DNA of 64,000 nt from Notospermus geniculatus (lineage: Eukaryota > Nemertea > Pilidiophora > Heteronemertea > Lineidae): contig NMRB01003007.1 in assembly GCA_002633025.1 (NCBI GenBank), positions 5,293-69,292 of the forward strand, in the 5' to 3' direction. Made by a program: the position numbers and the translations under genes. The notes under the pieces were generated by a model that ran no database searches, had not been told where the DNA came from, and was given only the letters and a program-made list of their open reading frames with translations. Shown one piece after another: positions 1 through 10,679 of this stretch; the stretch's first letter is position 1; each line of letters starts with the position of its first letter.

Positions 1-745
1 TGAGGAGCGAGCACGCGAAGCATCGATTTGGTTCGGTGTGAAAACATGCCGACGATCAAAAAGATCCGTGATAAAGCGGTATCATTTTGTCTGCGGACTT
101 GCTTCTTTACAAGTCCGTAGAAGCATTGATACATGCACGCACAATGTAATGTACTGTACATGCTCTGTCCATGAGTACAGTAAAGATATGAGATGGTAAA
201 GTCATGACTGAGACAGTAAAGTGAACAGATCATGAAATGATGACCAAACCCAAGTACATGTACATGTAATGTACATGTACAAATGAATGTAATGAACTCA
301 ACTTGTGTTCATATATTATTGGAAGGGTCCTTCTTTCCCCTTGCTGCAATTTCAGTGAATTACATAATCATGGCAATTATGCAATGAGGTTAATGACAAT
401 AAGGCAATTCTCGCCCTTGTTCATCAAAGGCATTTACAAGCAAATACTCGTTTTTCCTCGTTTTTTCTTCATTTTTTCTTAAGAATAAAGCTTTTAATTA
501 CTCATGGTTGATGCTACACTTGTGTTACACAACACGTCTGACCAGTTACGTCATAACAAGACATGTGCAATTTTGAAATTGTCAACTTTGTGGGCCGCGA
601 CATTATTCTTAGTGTCATTTTTAACTGCCCCGACAAATTCCCTTTAATGTGCTATCAGCCAATAAAAACGGACGTCATTTTTCCCAGGGGACATTCTTCC
701 CTTTTACACGGGAACATTTTTTCCCACCAGTTACTGCATGCAGCC
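1..745. other. non-genic left edge with ACATGT-rich simple sequence
   Basis: No supported gene. ACATGT/TGTACA-rich stretches lie around 120-180 and 250-290. The longest open frame (563-772) has no coding features and runs into the adjacent repeat. The stretch at 670-720 resembles the ends of a foldback near 50840-50880, suggesting an old MITE fragment. Confidence 0.5.
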
Positions 746-930
746 ATGCCTCTTAATATGCTGCACTCTTAGGGGTTCTTTGTGCCTCACTCACGCAGAG
801 GAACCCCAAGGTTCTATATACAACCTTCTATAAAGAACCCGAAAGGGTTCCATATAGAACCTTTCTGTCGCCAAAGAACCCATAAAGGTTCCAGATAGAA
901 CCCTTTTTTGAGGGAAAGGTTCTATTCTAA
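746..930. repeat. AAGAACCC / GGGTTCTATAT imperfect repeat cluster
   Basis: About six imperfect direct and inverted occurrences of AAGAACC, AAAGGTTC and AGAACCTTT occur within 185 bases, giving local hairpin potential. It looks like a short foldback or degenerate simple repeat; no coding potential is visible. Confidence 0.5.
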
Positions 931-1275
931 GATCAACGGCATGACTTAATCACACTCCATGCGCCTCAATATGCCATCGACCAATAGAATGGGACACTTC
1001 TTCGGGGTGACATTCCTTCCTTTTACACAAGGCTCTTAGCCACTGCCTCAGAATCCCAAAACATTATTCCGTTCTAAAATTAACGGCATGACTCAATCAA
1101 ATCAAACTCCGAACGTCGTCTATTCCCTGAGCGTAAACACCTAGTCCCAAAGGTACATCCATTAATACACCAAAAATCGAAACAAATCGAGTAATTTACA
1201 TTTTTGTGGAGTATTTCATCCTCAGATCGCACACATAGAAACTTAATTGAACAGTACCCAAACATTCTCCTAGAA

Positions 1276-1693
1276 AAAAAAAACAAAAAAACACATTCTT
1301 CTAGAATAAGCGACTTCGTAGTTACAACTGCGCATGCCCAGATCCCAGCGCGGTCAGAGGTCAAGCGGTATAAACAGTGGCCGCACTTTGATAAACACCA
1401 TGAAAAGACCCAACTTAAGACTTAAAATCATTGCGCAGATCAGATTCTGGTGGGTATCTGAGAACAGAACAATGATTATAAACAATTTTTCGGTTGTGTC
1501 CTGATCGCACAGGTGTTAGATGGCAAAGATTATTGTGAAAAACGACTTTGAAAATGGCCTGGTTTGCGTGCTTCGCTGTGTGTGAATGTACGTCCAAGCG
1601 GTTCTGTTTATACGGATTGACCTCTGACCCGAAGGAGGTCTGAGCGTGTGCGTAATAACATCGAGAGACCGGGTACCAGTCTATAATTGTAAC
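1276..1693. mobile_element. foldback insertion inside a duplicated repeat block
   Basis: The related block at 15745-15790 reads directly from CAGTACCCAGACATTG into the sequence that here resumes at about 1694, so 1276-1693 behaves as an insertion. Its interior has inverted arms, with GTCAGAGGTCAAGCGGTATA near 1354-1375 opposite a matching inverse near 1607-1635. No transposase is present, so it is a non-autonomous element. Boundaries are approximate. Confidence 0.5.
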
Positions 1694-2250
1694 TATGGAT
1701 TCTCTCGCCGATGCAATCAAATCGACATCTAGAATCAATCAAACTTATATGAAAAATTTCCAAGTTGATAAAAAGGAATTTATTCATTCATCAGATCAGC
1801 TCCTCTCAAATATCACAGTCGCTCGTTAGTACCTCATCCGCAAATGCGCAACGCTTCTGCTTCCGTATTGCTTTAATGAGCCTATTTGAAATGATGGGGG
1901 AATGGCCCTCAGTGTGATTGTGATTTCACCTTCTCTATTTGCCACCGTTGCCCGTGGCATTCTTTCTGTTGTGGTATGTTTGCGGTTGGTAAATAGAATC
2001 CCTGCTCGGAAATGATTTCATGTCGCAGATATCGAGAGAGGATGTAGCCGGACAGGTCAAGTGGCGTGGTATAAAAGTCGGACGCGGATCGTGCAAACGG
2101 GAGGGACGTCTTTTGCTCCAAGACATCATTCTATCTACATGTACATCTATTCGAAATATAGGAATATTCACAAGAGGCTTCACTCGCCTTTAGAACTCCA
2201 AATCAAAAAGGGTGTAACATTTTCATTTATGTGTTGTTGGAGTTGCAAAA
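1694..2250. repeat. dispersed repeat block, copy 1 (partner at 15778-16300)
   Basis: The block is closely similar and in the same orientation to 15778-16300, from CTCTCGCCGATGCAATC onward. On the minus strand both copies keep an open stretch, about 60 codons, containing the words LPFARSASDFYTTPLDLSG and LPTANIPQQKECHGQR. I recognise no family. It could be an exon of a repeated gene, a transposon gene piece, or chance preservation between young copies. Confidence 0.5.
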
Positions 2251-2399
2251 CATGTAAATGTAGGCTCTTATTTTCAAAGCTGTTTTATCCGAAACCTGTT
2301 TTAACAAAAATCTGTTCTAACATAAGAAGCATTTTAAATTCATATTTTCAAAAGTGTTTTAAAGGTTACCTGAAAGACATTTCATGATTTTTTCTCTGA

Positions 2400-3360
2400 A
2401 AAGTAGTTCGAGTAAAAAACAGTGCAGTGAAAGTTGCATGAAGATTGGATCATTAATAACAGTGTTATATCAAATTTAAGATGTGTTTCTGCATGACAAC
2501 CAAACAACTTGGTATCCATGGCTGTCCAGGCGGTTGGTTCGTGAGGTCAATTGTGCTGACCAAAAATCCAAATATTGTACTCAGAATCCACATTAAAGAA
2601 ATAACTGCAGTAGGACTGACTGAACAAGAAAAATACATCAAAACTACACCTAACTGCCCAAGTTAAATGACGATATTTTAATGTTTTTTATATGTTTAAA
2701 AAATCCAATGACATCAAATGTGCTGTTCTCCGCTGCCTAACATGGTTGCCAGGGTGTGTAGTCATCATTTTTAAATTCCCATAAGTTGGGAATGGGTGAC
2801 CCGATTTTCATGCGGTTTTCAGTTTCCTGATGCCTGATTACTGCTCTACAGCATTATGCAGAAAACCAGAAGTCGGCTAGACCCTTTCAGGTTACCTTTA
2901 AGGGAAAACGTTATAAAATAATAACTTAATTAAAAGTTATTATGTAAAGGAATATAGGCCCTAATTAATTGGATGTTGTTTATCAATCATTTTCTTTGAT
3001 CAATAAGGAAGTGTGACGATGAGTGGGCAGCGCATTCACCAGACTTGACACCCCCCCCCTCCCCCCCGATTTTTATCTATGGGGTATCTCAAGGATAATG
3101 TGTATGAGAACAATCCTCAAACAATTGGTGAATTGAAGGCAGCAATCACAGCAAAGATCAGGAAAATCCCCAAGGAGGAAAATGTGCCTTCAACGCCGGG
3201 GACGTCATTTGGAGGACATTTTGGAAAGAACGTAAAAATTCTCTGCAAACTGACTCAGATGGCTAAAACTTTGTCGAATGATCATCCACAGACTGAAATT
3301 TAAGTCTAGCAAATTTGAAGAAATTTGATGGACCTATGTAGGATTAATTAATATTTTTAT
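2400..3360 (+). pseudogene. mariner/Tc1-superfamily transposase relic (C-terminal part)
   Basis: At 3024-3053 a frame reads WAAHSPDLTP, the motif next to the third catalytic acidic residue in mariner-type DDE transposases. It is followed by a poly-C expansion (3050-3068) and then, in another frame from 3079, by GYLKDNVYENNPQTIGELKA. The latter is the usual C-terminal tail of these transposases (LWGYLKDxVYxxxP). At least two frameshifts and the C-tract separate the pieces, and no N-terminal helix-turn-helix domain or first catalytic Asp is readable upstream. The relic is absent from the equivalent flanks of the other units (near 39.1 and 58.3 kb). The real coding remnant is about 3020-3303; outer limits are guesses. 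Confidence 0.7.
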
Positions 3361-3539
3361 TTCTTTGGGTCACCGTGTAATAGAAAGCAATTCTTCTTAA
3401 TTGAAAGCGACACAAAACCGTCTATCAGAATCATGAAGTTACCATAAATATAAAAACTAATACATGTATTTAAATGTTCATTATTGACTGACTTGAATAG
3501 TATTCACCTGAATAAGGTTTATGTTTTTAAATATATCTA

Positions 3540-4330
3540 TTATTGCCGATCAATGTGCGCCATAAGGCCCTCTCGCTTGACACACAACTGCTTGGTCAAA
3601 ACACGTTTCAAGTTCAACTCATCAGAGCCTTCTATTCCTTGAAAATCAAAGTGTCCTTCGCAGTGACGTAATGGGCCAGTCACACTGAAGTAGTTCTCAA
3701 AACGTCCTGCCCCGTCCTAAAAAATCGTACGGGCTAGAACGTAACCCTTGGTCAAATCGATGTTCTGGAGCACCCTTCCCGTCCATGAAGTTCGTAAAAA
3801 GTTGCCACTACGTCCACTCCGTTCGCACACAGTTTGAGCCCGTTCGGCAACATTTTCTAAAACATACTGAGAACTAGCTCAGTGTGATTGGGGTATAACG
3901 GCATGCCGGGAAGTTTCGTGCTGTCAATTTCTGTCAATCGACATTGGCACTTTTCAGGGTTTGAGGAGTGATTTACTACCATTATCAATTATTAGGCCCC
4001 TTAATGTATAGTTCAAACAGGATATGCTGTTGATGACGCAGAAAGCACGAGAGGACTCCTTTTCGCTGCCAACATTTCCAAAGTTCATCCTTCAGGAATA
4101 CATGCAAATACCAGTGCAAAAAATCTACATCACCTGCGCTTCGCATCTTTAGAGTAGCATCATCATCAGCCAACAAGCACGACAGAGTACTTTCATATTT
4201 CAGTACGCCTGATAACCAAAGCCGTTGTAACGCCAGGGCGGCATTGCCAAGCACAGGACAGTTCCGAAGATCCATCCTCCAAGCAGGTTCGAACACGCTC
4301 CAGATTTTCCAGAATCCTTTGCGTGTATAT
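3540..4330. repeat. unit-1 flank block shared with 38.4-39.1 kb and 57.7-58.3 kb
   Basis: The sequence around 3540-3680 and 3940-4310 reappears in inverse orientation at about 38400-38940 and 57740-58130, including the words GCGCAGGTGATGTA and CAAAGTGTCCTTCGCAGTGACG or close variants. These are the outermost recognisable parts of the triplicated segment. No convincing gene: the open frames here (such as 3985-4296 minus) are not preserved between copies. Confidence 0.6.
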
Positions 4331-4723
4331 ACTCTCTTTTACACATTAAAGTCCTGAAAAACCAAGTCTGTTCTGTGCCGTCGCAAGGTCGACCCTGAAG
4401 TAGTTCGTGAAAAGACTGCATGTAAAAAGTTGCCACTACGTCCACTCCGTTCGCACCAGTTTGAGCCGTTCGGCAATATTTTCAAAACCTACTGAGAACA
4501 AGCTCAGTGTGATGGGGGCATAATGTCCATGCATCGTTCGTTCTCAGAAATTTGATTTCCAACGGCCTGTTCCAGTGAAGTTAAACACTGTCGTCTTTAC
4601 AGAATATGCACTGGTCCTGGATGACACCTATCGGTATCCTTTCACTTATTAGCGCTGCTATCACGATGGTACATGTAGGGCCTACCTTGATTTTCGTCAA
4701 ATACATAGTATACATATCGACAG

Positions 4724-4947
4724 TACCAGGATTCGAACCCACGCCTCCACATAAGGCAACACCGCCAGCATTGAGGGAAAGCGTGCACACCACTGTGCTA
4801 AATCCCCATCTTCAAGATGGGGATTTAGCACAGTGATCATGGTGATGTGAAGATGGGGATTTAGCACAGTGGTGTGCACGCTTTCCCTCAATGCTGGCGG
4901 TGTTGCCTTATGTAGAGGCGTGGGTTCGAATCCCGGTACTGTCGATA
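4724..4947. repeat. head-to-head inverted pair of tRNA-like sequences
   Basis: Two tRNA-derived segments face each other. The minus copy spans about 4724-4806 and the plus copy about 4855-4947. Both carry an A-box TAGCACAGTGG that fits TRGCNNAGYGG exactly and a B-box GGTTCGAATCC that fits GGTTCGANTCC exactly. The spacing and the GC-rich arm between the boxes resemble a long-variable-arm (Leu/Ser type) tRNA. The outer arms (AGTACCGGGATTCGAAC and partner) pair, so the locus could form one long hairpin. A standard anticodon stem is not clear, so I call it a SINE-type tRNA-like repeat, not a tRNA gene. Confidence 0.65.
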
Positions 4948-5394
4948 GGCATACTGACCAACATAGCAGACCTATGATGATTTCACATATTATACATGTA
5001 GGTGTCAATATGACTGATGAATATGACATTGCATTCCATCACAACTTTTCAATGACTTTGCCCGTTATAGCTTACTGTAAAGAGACCCTCTTTGGGCCCT
5101 GTTCCATGGTCGCACGATTCACTCCTTTTGACGACACGACAGCAATTTTTTGTGTGATTTTCGTGATGTCATTGCGATACATAGCGTGCTATTTTGGTTC
5201 AAAAAAACGTTGGTACGAATGGAAAGGACTGCGTGAGATACATGTAACCGGAACCCAAATTATTCGCTGCATATGCTACTGCTACATGTATTGCTTGTCA
5301 GAATCTACGGGACTGAGACAACAAAATTCGTTATCGCCTGGGGTTGTTCCCCTTGTATTTTGGGTTATGGTACCAAATCTTTGTTAGGTTATTA
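4948..5394. other. non-genic stretch between tRNA-like pair and palindrome array
   Basis: A 172-codon open frame (4869-5387, plus) begins inside the tRNA-like repeat and shows no family motif; I do not support it as a gene. Nothing else is recognisable. Confidence 0.5.
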
Positions 5395-5895
5395 TTAAAC
5401 TATGGTTTACGGTTCTAAACTACAGCTTAGACCTCGTAAACCATGGTTTCGAGCAAAACGTCCATTTCGGCAGGTCTAAACTGCAGTTTAAGATCGTAAA
5501 CCATGGTTTCGAGTAAACCAGAGTAAACTATGGTATACGGGTCATAAACTACGTTTTAGCCTCAACCATGGTTTACGAATCAAAAACGGCGATTTACACT
5601 AACCTTTCTCTGTTTTCAATAAACTAATGTTCATCGAAAGTGCAGTTTGCGGAATTGCTGCATAAACCATGGTTTATCGTTCCTAAACTATACGGTTTAC
5701 TCTAAAATGTACTCTCCCAAAGCGCTGATTGTCCACTCCGGCGTAAACTACGGTTTAGAGTGGTTTAGGATTTCCTAAACTTAAGGTTCATCTACGATGT
5801 GGTTCAGTGACCCTAAACTACAGTTTGCTCAGGATTCCAAAACCGTAGTATGCAGTGAAAATATAAGTTTACTGAAAACTGTAGTTTGCGCTTGC
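5395..5895. repeat. array of AAACCATGGTTTA / CTAAACTACGGTTTA palindromes, unit 1
   Basis: About 500 bases packed with imperfect copies of a self-complementary word (AAACCATGGTTTA, AACTACGGTTTAG, AAACTATGGTTTA) spaced every 15-30 bases. An inverted counterpart lies at 36225-36735 in the flank of gene copy 2, matching the inverted relation of units 1 and 2. No coding potential. Confidence 0.75.
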
Positions 5896-5989
5896 AATTT
5901 GCGACATTCTGACTTTTGAATGGTTCCTTACCCAAGAAAATGAGACAAAGAAACATTGACCGACCGCTTTTAATATCACGTTAATGGTG

Positions 5990-6281
5990 GACAGATGAAT
6001 ATGGTACCAGAGAATGCGTGTCGTCTACATTTGTATATAACACCCAAAATACACGTAGCAGTTAAGGTCATGAGACCTGCTTTGCTACTGGAATCTACAT
6101 GTAGCTCATCCAATATTATCAAGCGTCAGCAATGCCGACCGTCACCAACAGGTAAGCTGGACCCCGGCAATGCCAGACCTGTGTGACCTTAAAACCGGGA
6201 TTTGTGAATGTTTATCAGTAGTTTGTCCCTACGTGAATTGGGCATGAAAGGCGTTCATAACCGAACAGCTTTGAGAGCTCA
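5990..6281. repeat. upstream flank block shared with units 2 and 3
   Basis: The words GGTACCAGAGAATGCGTG and GGTCATGAGACCTGCTTTGC recur in inverse orientation near 35190-35270 (unit 2); partial matches lie near 55500-55570 and 56520 (unit 3). It lies about 2 kb upstream of exon D and may contain promoter sequence, but I see no conserved exon. Confidence 0.5.
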
Positions 6282-6539
6282 TTAAAGGAGCTGGACGTCC
6301 AAGTTGTAAACACTCACTCACTGGTTCTCTATCCACACGACGCCTGCGGTGCTGCCACCTATTGCCGGTGATATGTACTGACGTGAATATCGTGAGTGAG
6401 TTGCATCGGACCGGGAACCAGTCTAACGATCACGGGGCGCTACTGGTGCTGCCACCTGCACGAAGGAATAAAACTAGTTTGCCGACCATGTTTGTAAACA
6501 AACCAGCTTGTTTACAACTTCGGCGTCTAACTCCTTTAA
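6282..6539. mobile_element. TTAA-flanked MITE, copy 1 (258 bp)
   Basis: The element starts at TTAAAGGAGCTGGACG and ends at CGTCTAACTCCTTTAA, with the longer inner inverted words TTGTAAACACTC and GTTTACAACTTC. Both ends carry TTAA, the target duplicated by piggyBac-type transposons. A nearly identical copy lies at 42844-43101 in another context. No protein is encoded; it would depend on a transposase elsewhere. Confidence 0.75.
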
Positions 6540-7860
6540 GTGAAATCATCTCAAAGTTGTTTGATGATATGTACCCTCACTGTATTTGTAACGTTCCCTG
6601 GTGATAAAACTGAAGAGACGGTGCTGATTTCTGACAAGCGGCATTAGGTACCCTCGGCCGCCACAGGCTGCAGCTATTTCAGGACTGGTGAAGTCAGTGG
6701 CCAGGATGACGTCCAAAAAGCAATCCTGGTTTCCTTTGATGACGTCAGCTATCGCCTGAGATCCAATAACTGACGGTGATCATTTGAACCGTCTTAAAGG
6801 AATAGTGAGAGAGATGGTAAATAGCAATTCATACAGGTATTGGTTCACGTGGGCCTGTAGTCCCTTTAAGTGACCATTATATTGGGTCCAAAATGAGCTT
6901 TCGACGCAATTTTTGGCACTAAATCATTATCGGCTTTCAAAACATTCAGCTGGTATATGTTACTTTTTATGCCTAGTAGTGTCAGGGCTAATAATAAAAC
7001 CGATTAGTTAGCGATTAATATGTTTTTTCGGCCATTTCGTGGTTTTCTACCGACTTCATAATTTAGAAATGAATCCGATTGGTTAAAATCCATGCGGGGT
7101 TTACATAGCCCCCTATTACCGACGGAGTCCGAAAGTGGGACCGAGGCTGATGAGCACACATTCAATCTCGGGCTCACGGGCGGACGAGCAAATACCTATA
7201 TGATGGTTTGTGTAATTAGTTTGATCTCGATGTGGCGCCGAGGTTGAGATAAGCACGTGGATTTGTATTTAGAAGTGGATTTATATTTAGAAGTGGTTTG
7301 AGGTCAGTCTCTATCTTTAGCCATGGTGCATGAGCGTTTTCATTTGTTTATTACGACGAGCCGTGGATTTATCACTCACCCTCACCCTTTTTGTGCGAGT
7401 ACTTGGTTGGGCTTGTTTTGTTTCATCATGATGGAGAGGGAGTGTTGAGTAGTTTGCTTTTTTCAGTCGGTATGTTGGCCTGAATTGAATGCACTTTGCG
7501 CAGGCTATGACAACTTCTGTTCATTGGACTGTTTAGTGTATCAGGTTGAGCACTTCGTGCTCTTGCATCGAAGGCAGTTTTGTGTGTTTGTGCGAACATT
7601 CTTTATTTCAAACTCTTTCCACGTGAACCATTTACGCCGCCAGGCTTGTTTTTATTAAGATTCAGTAAAATCAGGATAACGATATTTACATCTTTAAGAT
7701 GGCTACATGTACATTTATGTATATTTGATACACCTATTTTTGTGCGAACCTGAGACACTGTGCATCAGAAAACACACATGTACATGTATTGTCTGCAAGA
7801 TGGACCTCAGCAATTCATTTGATTTATTTTTTTCTAAATAATTTTAGTATTTTCTAACAG
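6540..7860. other. 5' flank or first intron of gene copy 1
   Basis: The part 6600-6840 matches 34670-34930 (unit 2) and parts of 52920-52970 and 55060-55240 (unit 3) in inverse orientation, so it belongs to the duplicated gene segment. It contains paired TGACGTCA-like words (near 6706 and 6740) but no open frame conserved in all three units. Sequence from about 6870 to 7790 looks unique to this unit. The first exon and promoter of the gene are not identifiable. Confidence 0.45.
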
Positions 7861-7918
7861 GCCTCGACCTGCAAAGGAAAAGTGCTTTTCAAAACAGGGA
7901 ACATGATAGTCGTCGAAT
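7861..7918 (+). CDS. putative exon D of gene copy 1
   Basis: A 58-nt segment follows a good acceptor (TTTTCTAACAG) and ends at a GT donor (GAAT then GTGAAG). In the phase that fits exon C it encodes LDLQRKSAFQNREHDSRR. The equivalent segments in copies 2 and 3 (61 nt) keep the same open phase and also end in phase 2. All three therefore join in frame to exon C, which starts with one leftover base. The two other frames contain stops. Without the partner copies this would not be called. The upstream exon supplying the start is not found. It could also be 5' UTR. Confidence 0.45.
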
Positions 7919-8030
7919 GTGAAGAATGAAATAATATAATATAATAACCAAAGTCGTCCTCAAGAAATTTTGCAAATTTTCGACCCCAAGCTGGCACTTT
8001 GAAGTCGAGCTACCAGAAGTATAAACTTAG

Positions 8031-8289
8031 AAGAATGAAAGAACAAGAAGGATCGGTTTTTCTTCACTTAATCAGTAACAAGGCACTGATCAGTCCGGAT
8101 CTTGGCTCAGTGCCATCTCCATCGTCTTTGTACTGCAGTGTCCTGTGTATCGTCTGGCAGGGCTGTACTACTTTTAATATCTTGCCAATGGGACGAAAAT
8201 TGATGTGTCAACTTAACAGGAAGAAAGGAATATGTCTTGAGCAGGATGAAGCAAAATTTTCAAAGGGAAGTCGGATGTTGCAGATTAGG
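8031..8289 (+). CDS. exon C of gene copy 1 (86 codons)
   Basis: A 259-nt open exon, bounded by an acceptor at 8029-8030 (ATAAACTTAG) and a donor at 8290 (AGG then GTAGGT). All three copies are exactly 259 nt with no stop despite many substitutions, which argues for coding. The in-frame ATG at 8034 may be the protein start. The product has the words SVFLHLISNKALISPDLGS, LYCSVLCIVWQGCTTFNILP and QLNRKKGICL. The alternation of beta-type hydrophobics followed by a polar turn is similar to the first blade-like segment of exon A (KCCILAMSRANFLVFELN). It ends in phase 0, which matches the phase-0 starts of both exon A and exon B. No known domain is recognised and no signal peptide is visible. Confidence 0.7.
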
Positions 8290-9454
8290 GTAGGTTATAT
8301 TTACAAATCAAAAGTTTGTTATTGGCTAAAAAGCAAACAAAAGCGCAGTCATATTGTGTTGCATCGTGATTGGACTTGATGATATTGAACGGTATTGTTT
8401 GCCAGATTTTGATGCTAATATTGTACAAGCATTACAAGTTCACGCGGAGCTGATCTATTCTTAGATCACTGAAGTCATTCGATTCTAAAATTAGAACACA
8501 GTGGACTCGATGGACTCACCTATTACAATAGCCATGGCGCGGTGTCTGAGGCTTTCGCAGTCGATGTCACGATAAGAATGCCACAGCCCAAACAAATATG
8601 GGCTAAATGGGTTTTATCAGGGGTTCCGGACGAGGCCTAATGCTGTTTTCGAGGCGGGGAGTCCTAAAATTGAAGCTAGTGGATAGCCTGGATTTTTGGA
8701 CTAACAACCATCACCCCTCTGAATAATGGACTAGTCCATGTCAGCACTGCAAATTGAGATTTTCAAGACAAAATTGACGGGACAAAGGCACAACTGATCA
8801 AAATGAAATTTTCACTGATGTCTGAAGAAATATCAAAGCCTTTGATATACGGTCGAACCAGATTAATTCAACCCCTCGTAAATTGTTTATCATTGGGGAA
8901 TCCCCAGACACTCTGCTGTTTTTCGAGGGAATCCCCGATTTTACCATTAAAATGGCATTCAACAGGGTTTCAAATCAAGGATTGACGGCGGAGAATAAAA
9001 TCAGAAAAATCCCAGAAGCCGTACGGACGTAGAGAACATCCAAAACTTTCATTTCCCGAGCGAACTGGTTTACGATCGCCACTCTGTTTCGAATAAAATA
9101 ACGTTGATCAGTAAAAATACCCGGAAAATGCACTGCTTAACCATTAGGCTGATGACGTCATCGCTCGTGGGAGAAAACTTCTTGTAATGAAAACGCAGAT
9201 TGCATGGTAGCAAACATGACCAATACAAGTGCTTATTGGCGAACATGGCGAAAGATGCTTAAATATTTGCTTGAATCCAGAAGCCGGCATAAAAAATCGC
9301 TAAATACTAACACATACTATAATAGTATAATTAGTATACTATTGAAATACAGCAGCTGTTGCATAGAGCACATGTATGTTACTGCAGTTTTCCCCTCACC
9401 TGCACAGCCAACTTTGACTTGAGACTTCACTTTAGAAAACATTCAACTTCATAG
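8290..9454 (+). other. intron between exon C and exon A, copy 1
   Basis: The first 170 bases match 33050-33218 of unit 2 in inverse orientation, including GCGCAGTCATATTG, so the intron is part of the duplicated gene. No protein-like sequence. The last 100 bases before exon A are again conserved in all units (GACTTGAGACTTCACTTTAG). Confidence 0.5.
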
Positions 9455-10453
9455 CCAAGAATCTTGCGGATGAACGTGACACATAAGGCTCGCATAGTGC
9501 CGCCAATACCGAGTAGTGTTAAATACACCTATGCCCATGCATTTGATGATAGGAAATGTTGTATTCTTGCTATGTCGAGGGCTAATTTCCTGGTGTTTGA
9601 GTTGAACAAAACAAAACTTCAGTATACCTTAACGCGCAATATATGGTTTTCCCACGTGAAGAAAAGTTACAAGATTTTGCACAGCTATCAAAATTATGTT
9701 TTTTTGTCATCAACCTCAGAGCCAAATATTTTAGTTTTTGATCTCAGCACGGAGAAGTTTGGTTCATTATACATTAGCGACAGGGAAAAGTCGTATATCA
9801 GAAACTTCCTGGGGAAAAGCATTGGGGATTTTCTTAGGAAACGTGAGCTTCAATTATGTATTTGGAGGAAATATGCATTGGTGAAATTGAAGTGGAAATA
9901 TCGGAAGGTGACGGTCATCTATATGTATGACGTGGCAAACCGAGCCGGACAAATATGTTTAAAGAACGGTGTGCGGTTGTCTCTTCAACATTGTGCAGGA
10001 GACGCTAGTTTAACGATGATTTCGAACTTCGTTCTATGTTTTACGTTGGATGAAAGACGCTTCTTCACGATAAGTCTATTCCAAAGAAAGGCAGCTAGAG
10101 TTTATTTTGAACGTTTTGTTCTAAAATACAAGTTCCGTGGAGTGAAATGGTATACACTAATGGAAGGTCATCCGGGTTCGCCTATTAGATACTCATCCTC
10201 ATTCGAGGACTTGGAGGCATTAATAGGTTTTGATTTTAATCCGATAATCGGAAGCAATAGACTGTATTACGGGGACACGGGGAGATTCCTTACCAAATTT
10301 GTTTTAAAGATACACCATTTGGATAGCTATTTTGATTTTAGATATGACGCAGCCGGCGACGTGTATGAAATTATTCGAAAGTTAGGAACTAGAATGGTAG
10401 TGCTGTACGAAGTGTATATTTATTCAGCAGGCACAAATTACACGTGCATGTAG
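9455..10453 (+). CDS. exon A of gene copy 1: uncharacterised basic protein, possible beta-propeller-like
   Basis: An open frame of 332 codons follows an in-frame TAG whose AG is a candidate acceptor (CTTCATAG). The first ATG is at 9470, giving 327 residues if translated alone. Ordered landmarks: KARIVPPIP near residue 7; FDDRKCCILA; NFLVFELNKTKLQYTL; NILVFDLSTEKF; YMYDVANRAGQICLKNGVRL; LIGFDFNPIIGSNRLYYGDT near the C-terminus; YDAAGDVYEIIRKLGT. Short beta-like segments ending in F-x-L and polar turns recur, as in WD40/quinoprotein-type propellers, but no signature lets me name a family. The protein is rich in Lys and Arg, with no signal peptide or membrane span. The frame is intact in all three copies. 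It ends with TAG, followed by conserved 3' sequence, so it acts as a terminal exon or an intronless gene. Confidence 0.75.
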   Translation, partial: PRILRMNVTHKARIVPPIPSSVKYTYAHAFDDRKCCILAMSRANFLVFELNKTKLQYTLTRNIWFSHVKKSYKILHSYQNYVFLSSTSEPNILVFDLSTEKFGSLYISDREKSYIRNFLGKSIGDFLRKRELQLCIWRKYALVKLKWKYRKVTVIYMYDVANRAGQICLKNGVRLSLQHCAGDASLTMISNFVLCFTLDERRFFTISLFQRKAARVYFERFVLKYKFRGVKWYTLMEGHPGSPIRYSSSFEDLEALIGFDFNPIIGSNRLYYGDTGRFLTKFVLKIHHLDSYFDFRYDAAGDVYEIIRKLGTRMVVLYEVYIYSAGTNYTCM

Positions 10454-10679
10454 CAATGCAGTTGCTTGACATGGCAAGAAGTGTTCGGAAATTGTCCAGG
10501 AAATCGGCCTACTGCTTAGCATAAAGTCGAACTGTAGTATAATTGAAGTATTAGCCCGGGTTTATTCACCGAGCTGCTCGATTAATGAGCACAGCTCCAC
10601 TCCTCGTTTTGATAAAGGCACAGAAATGATCATCTTCATATTTGTGCAGAAGCCTTTCAAAATCGGCAAAGGATCCATA

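Noticed and set aside
4869-5387. 172-codon open frame on the plus strand
   Set aside because: It starts inside a tRNA-like repeat and continues into unrelated sequence; no start context, motif or conservation.
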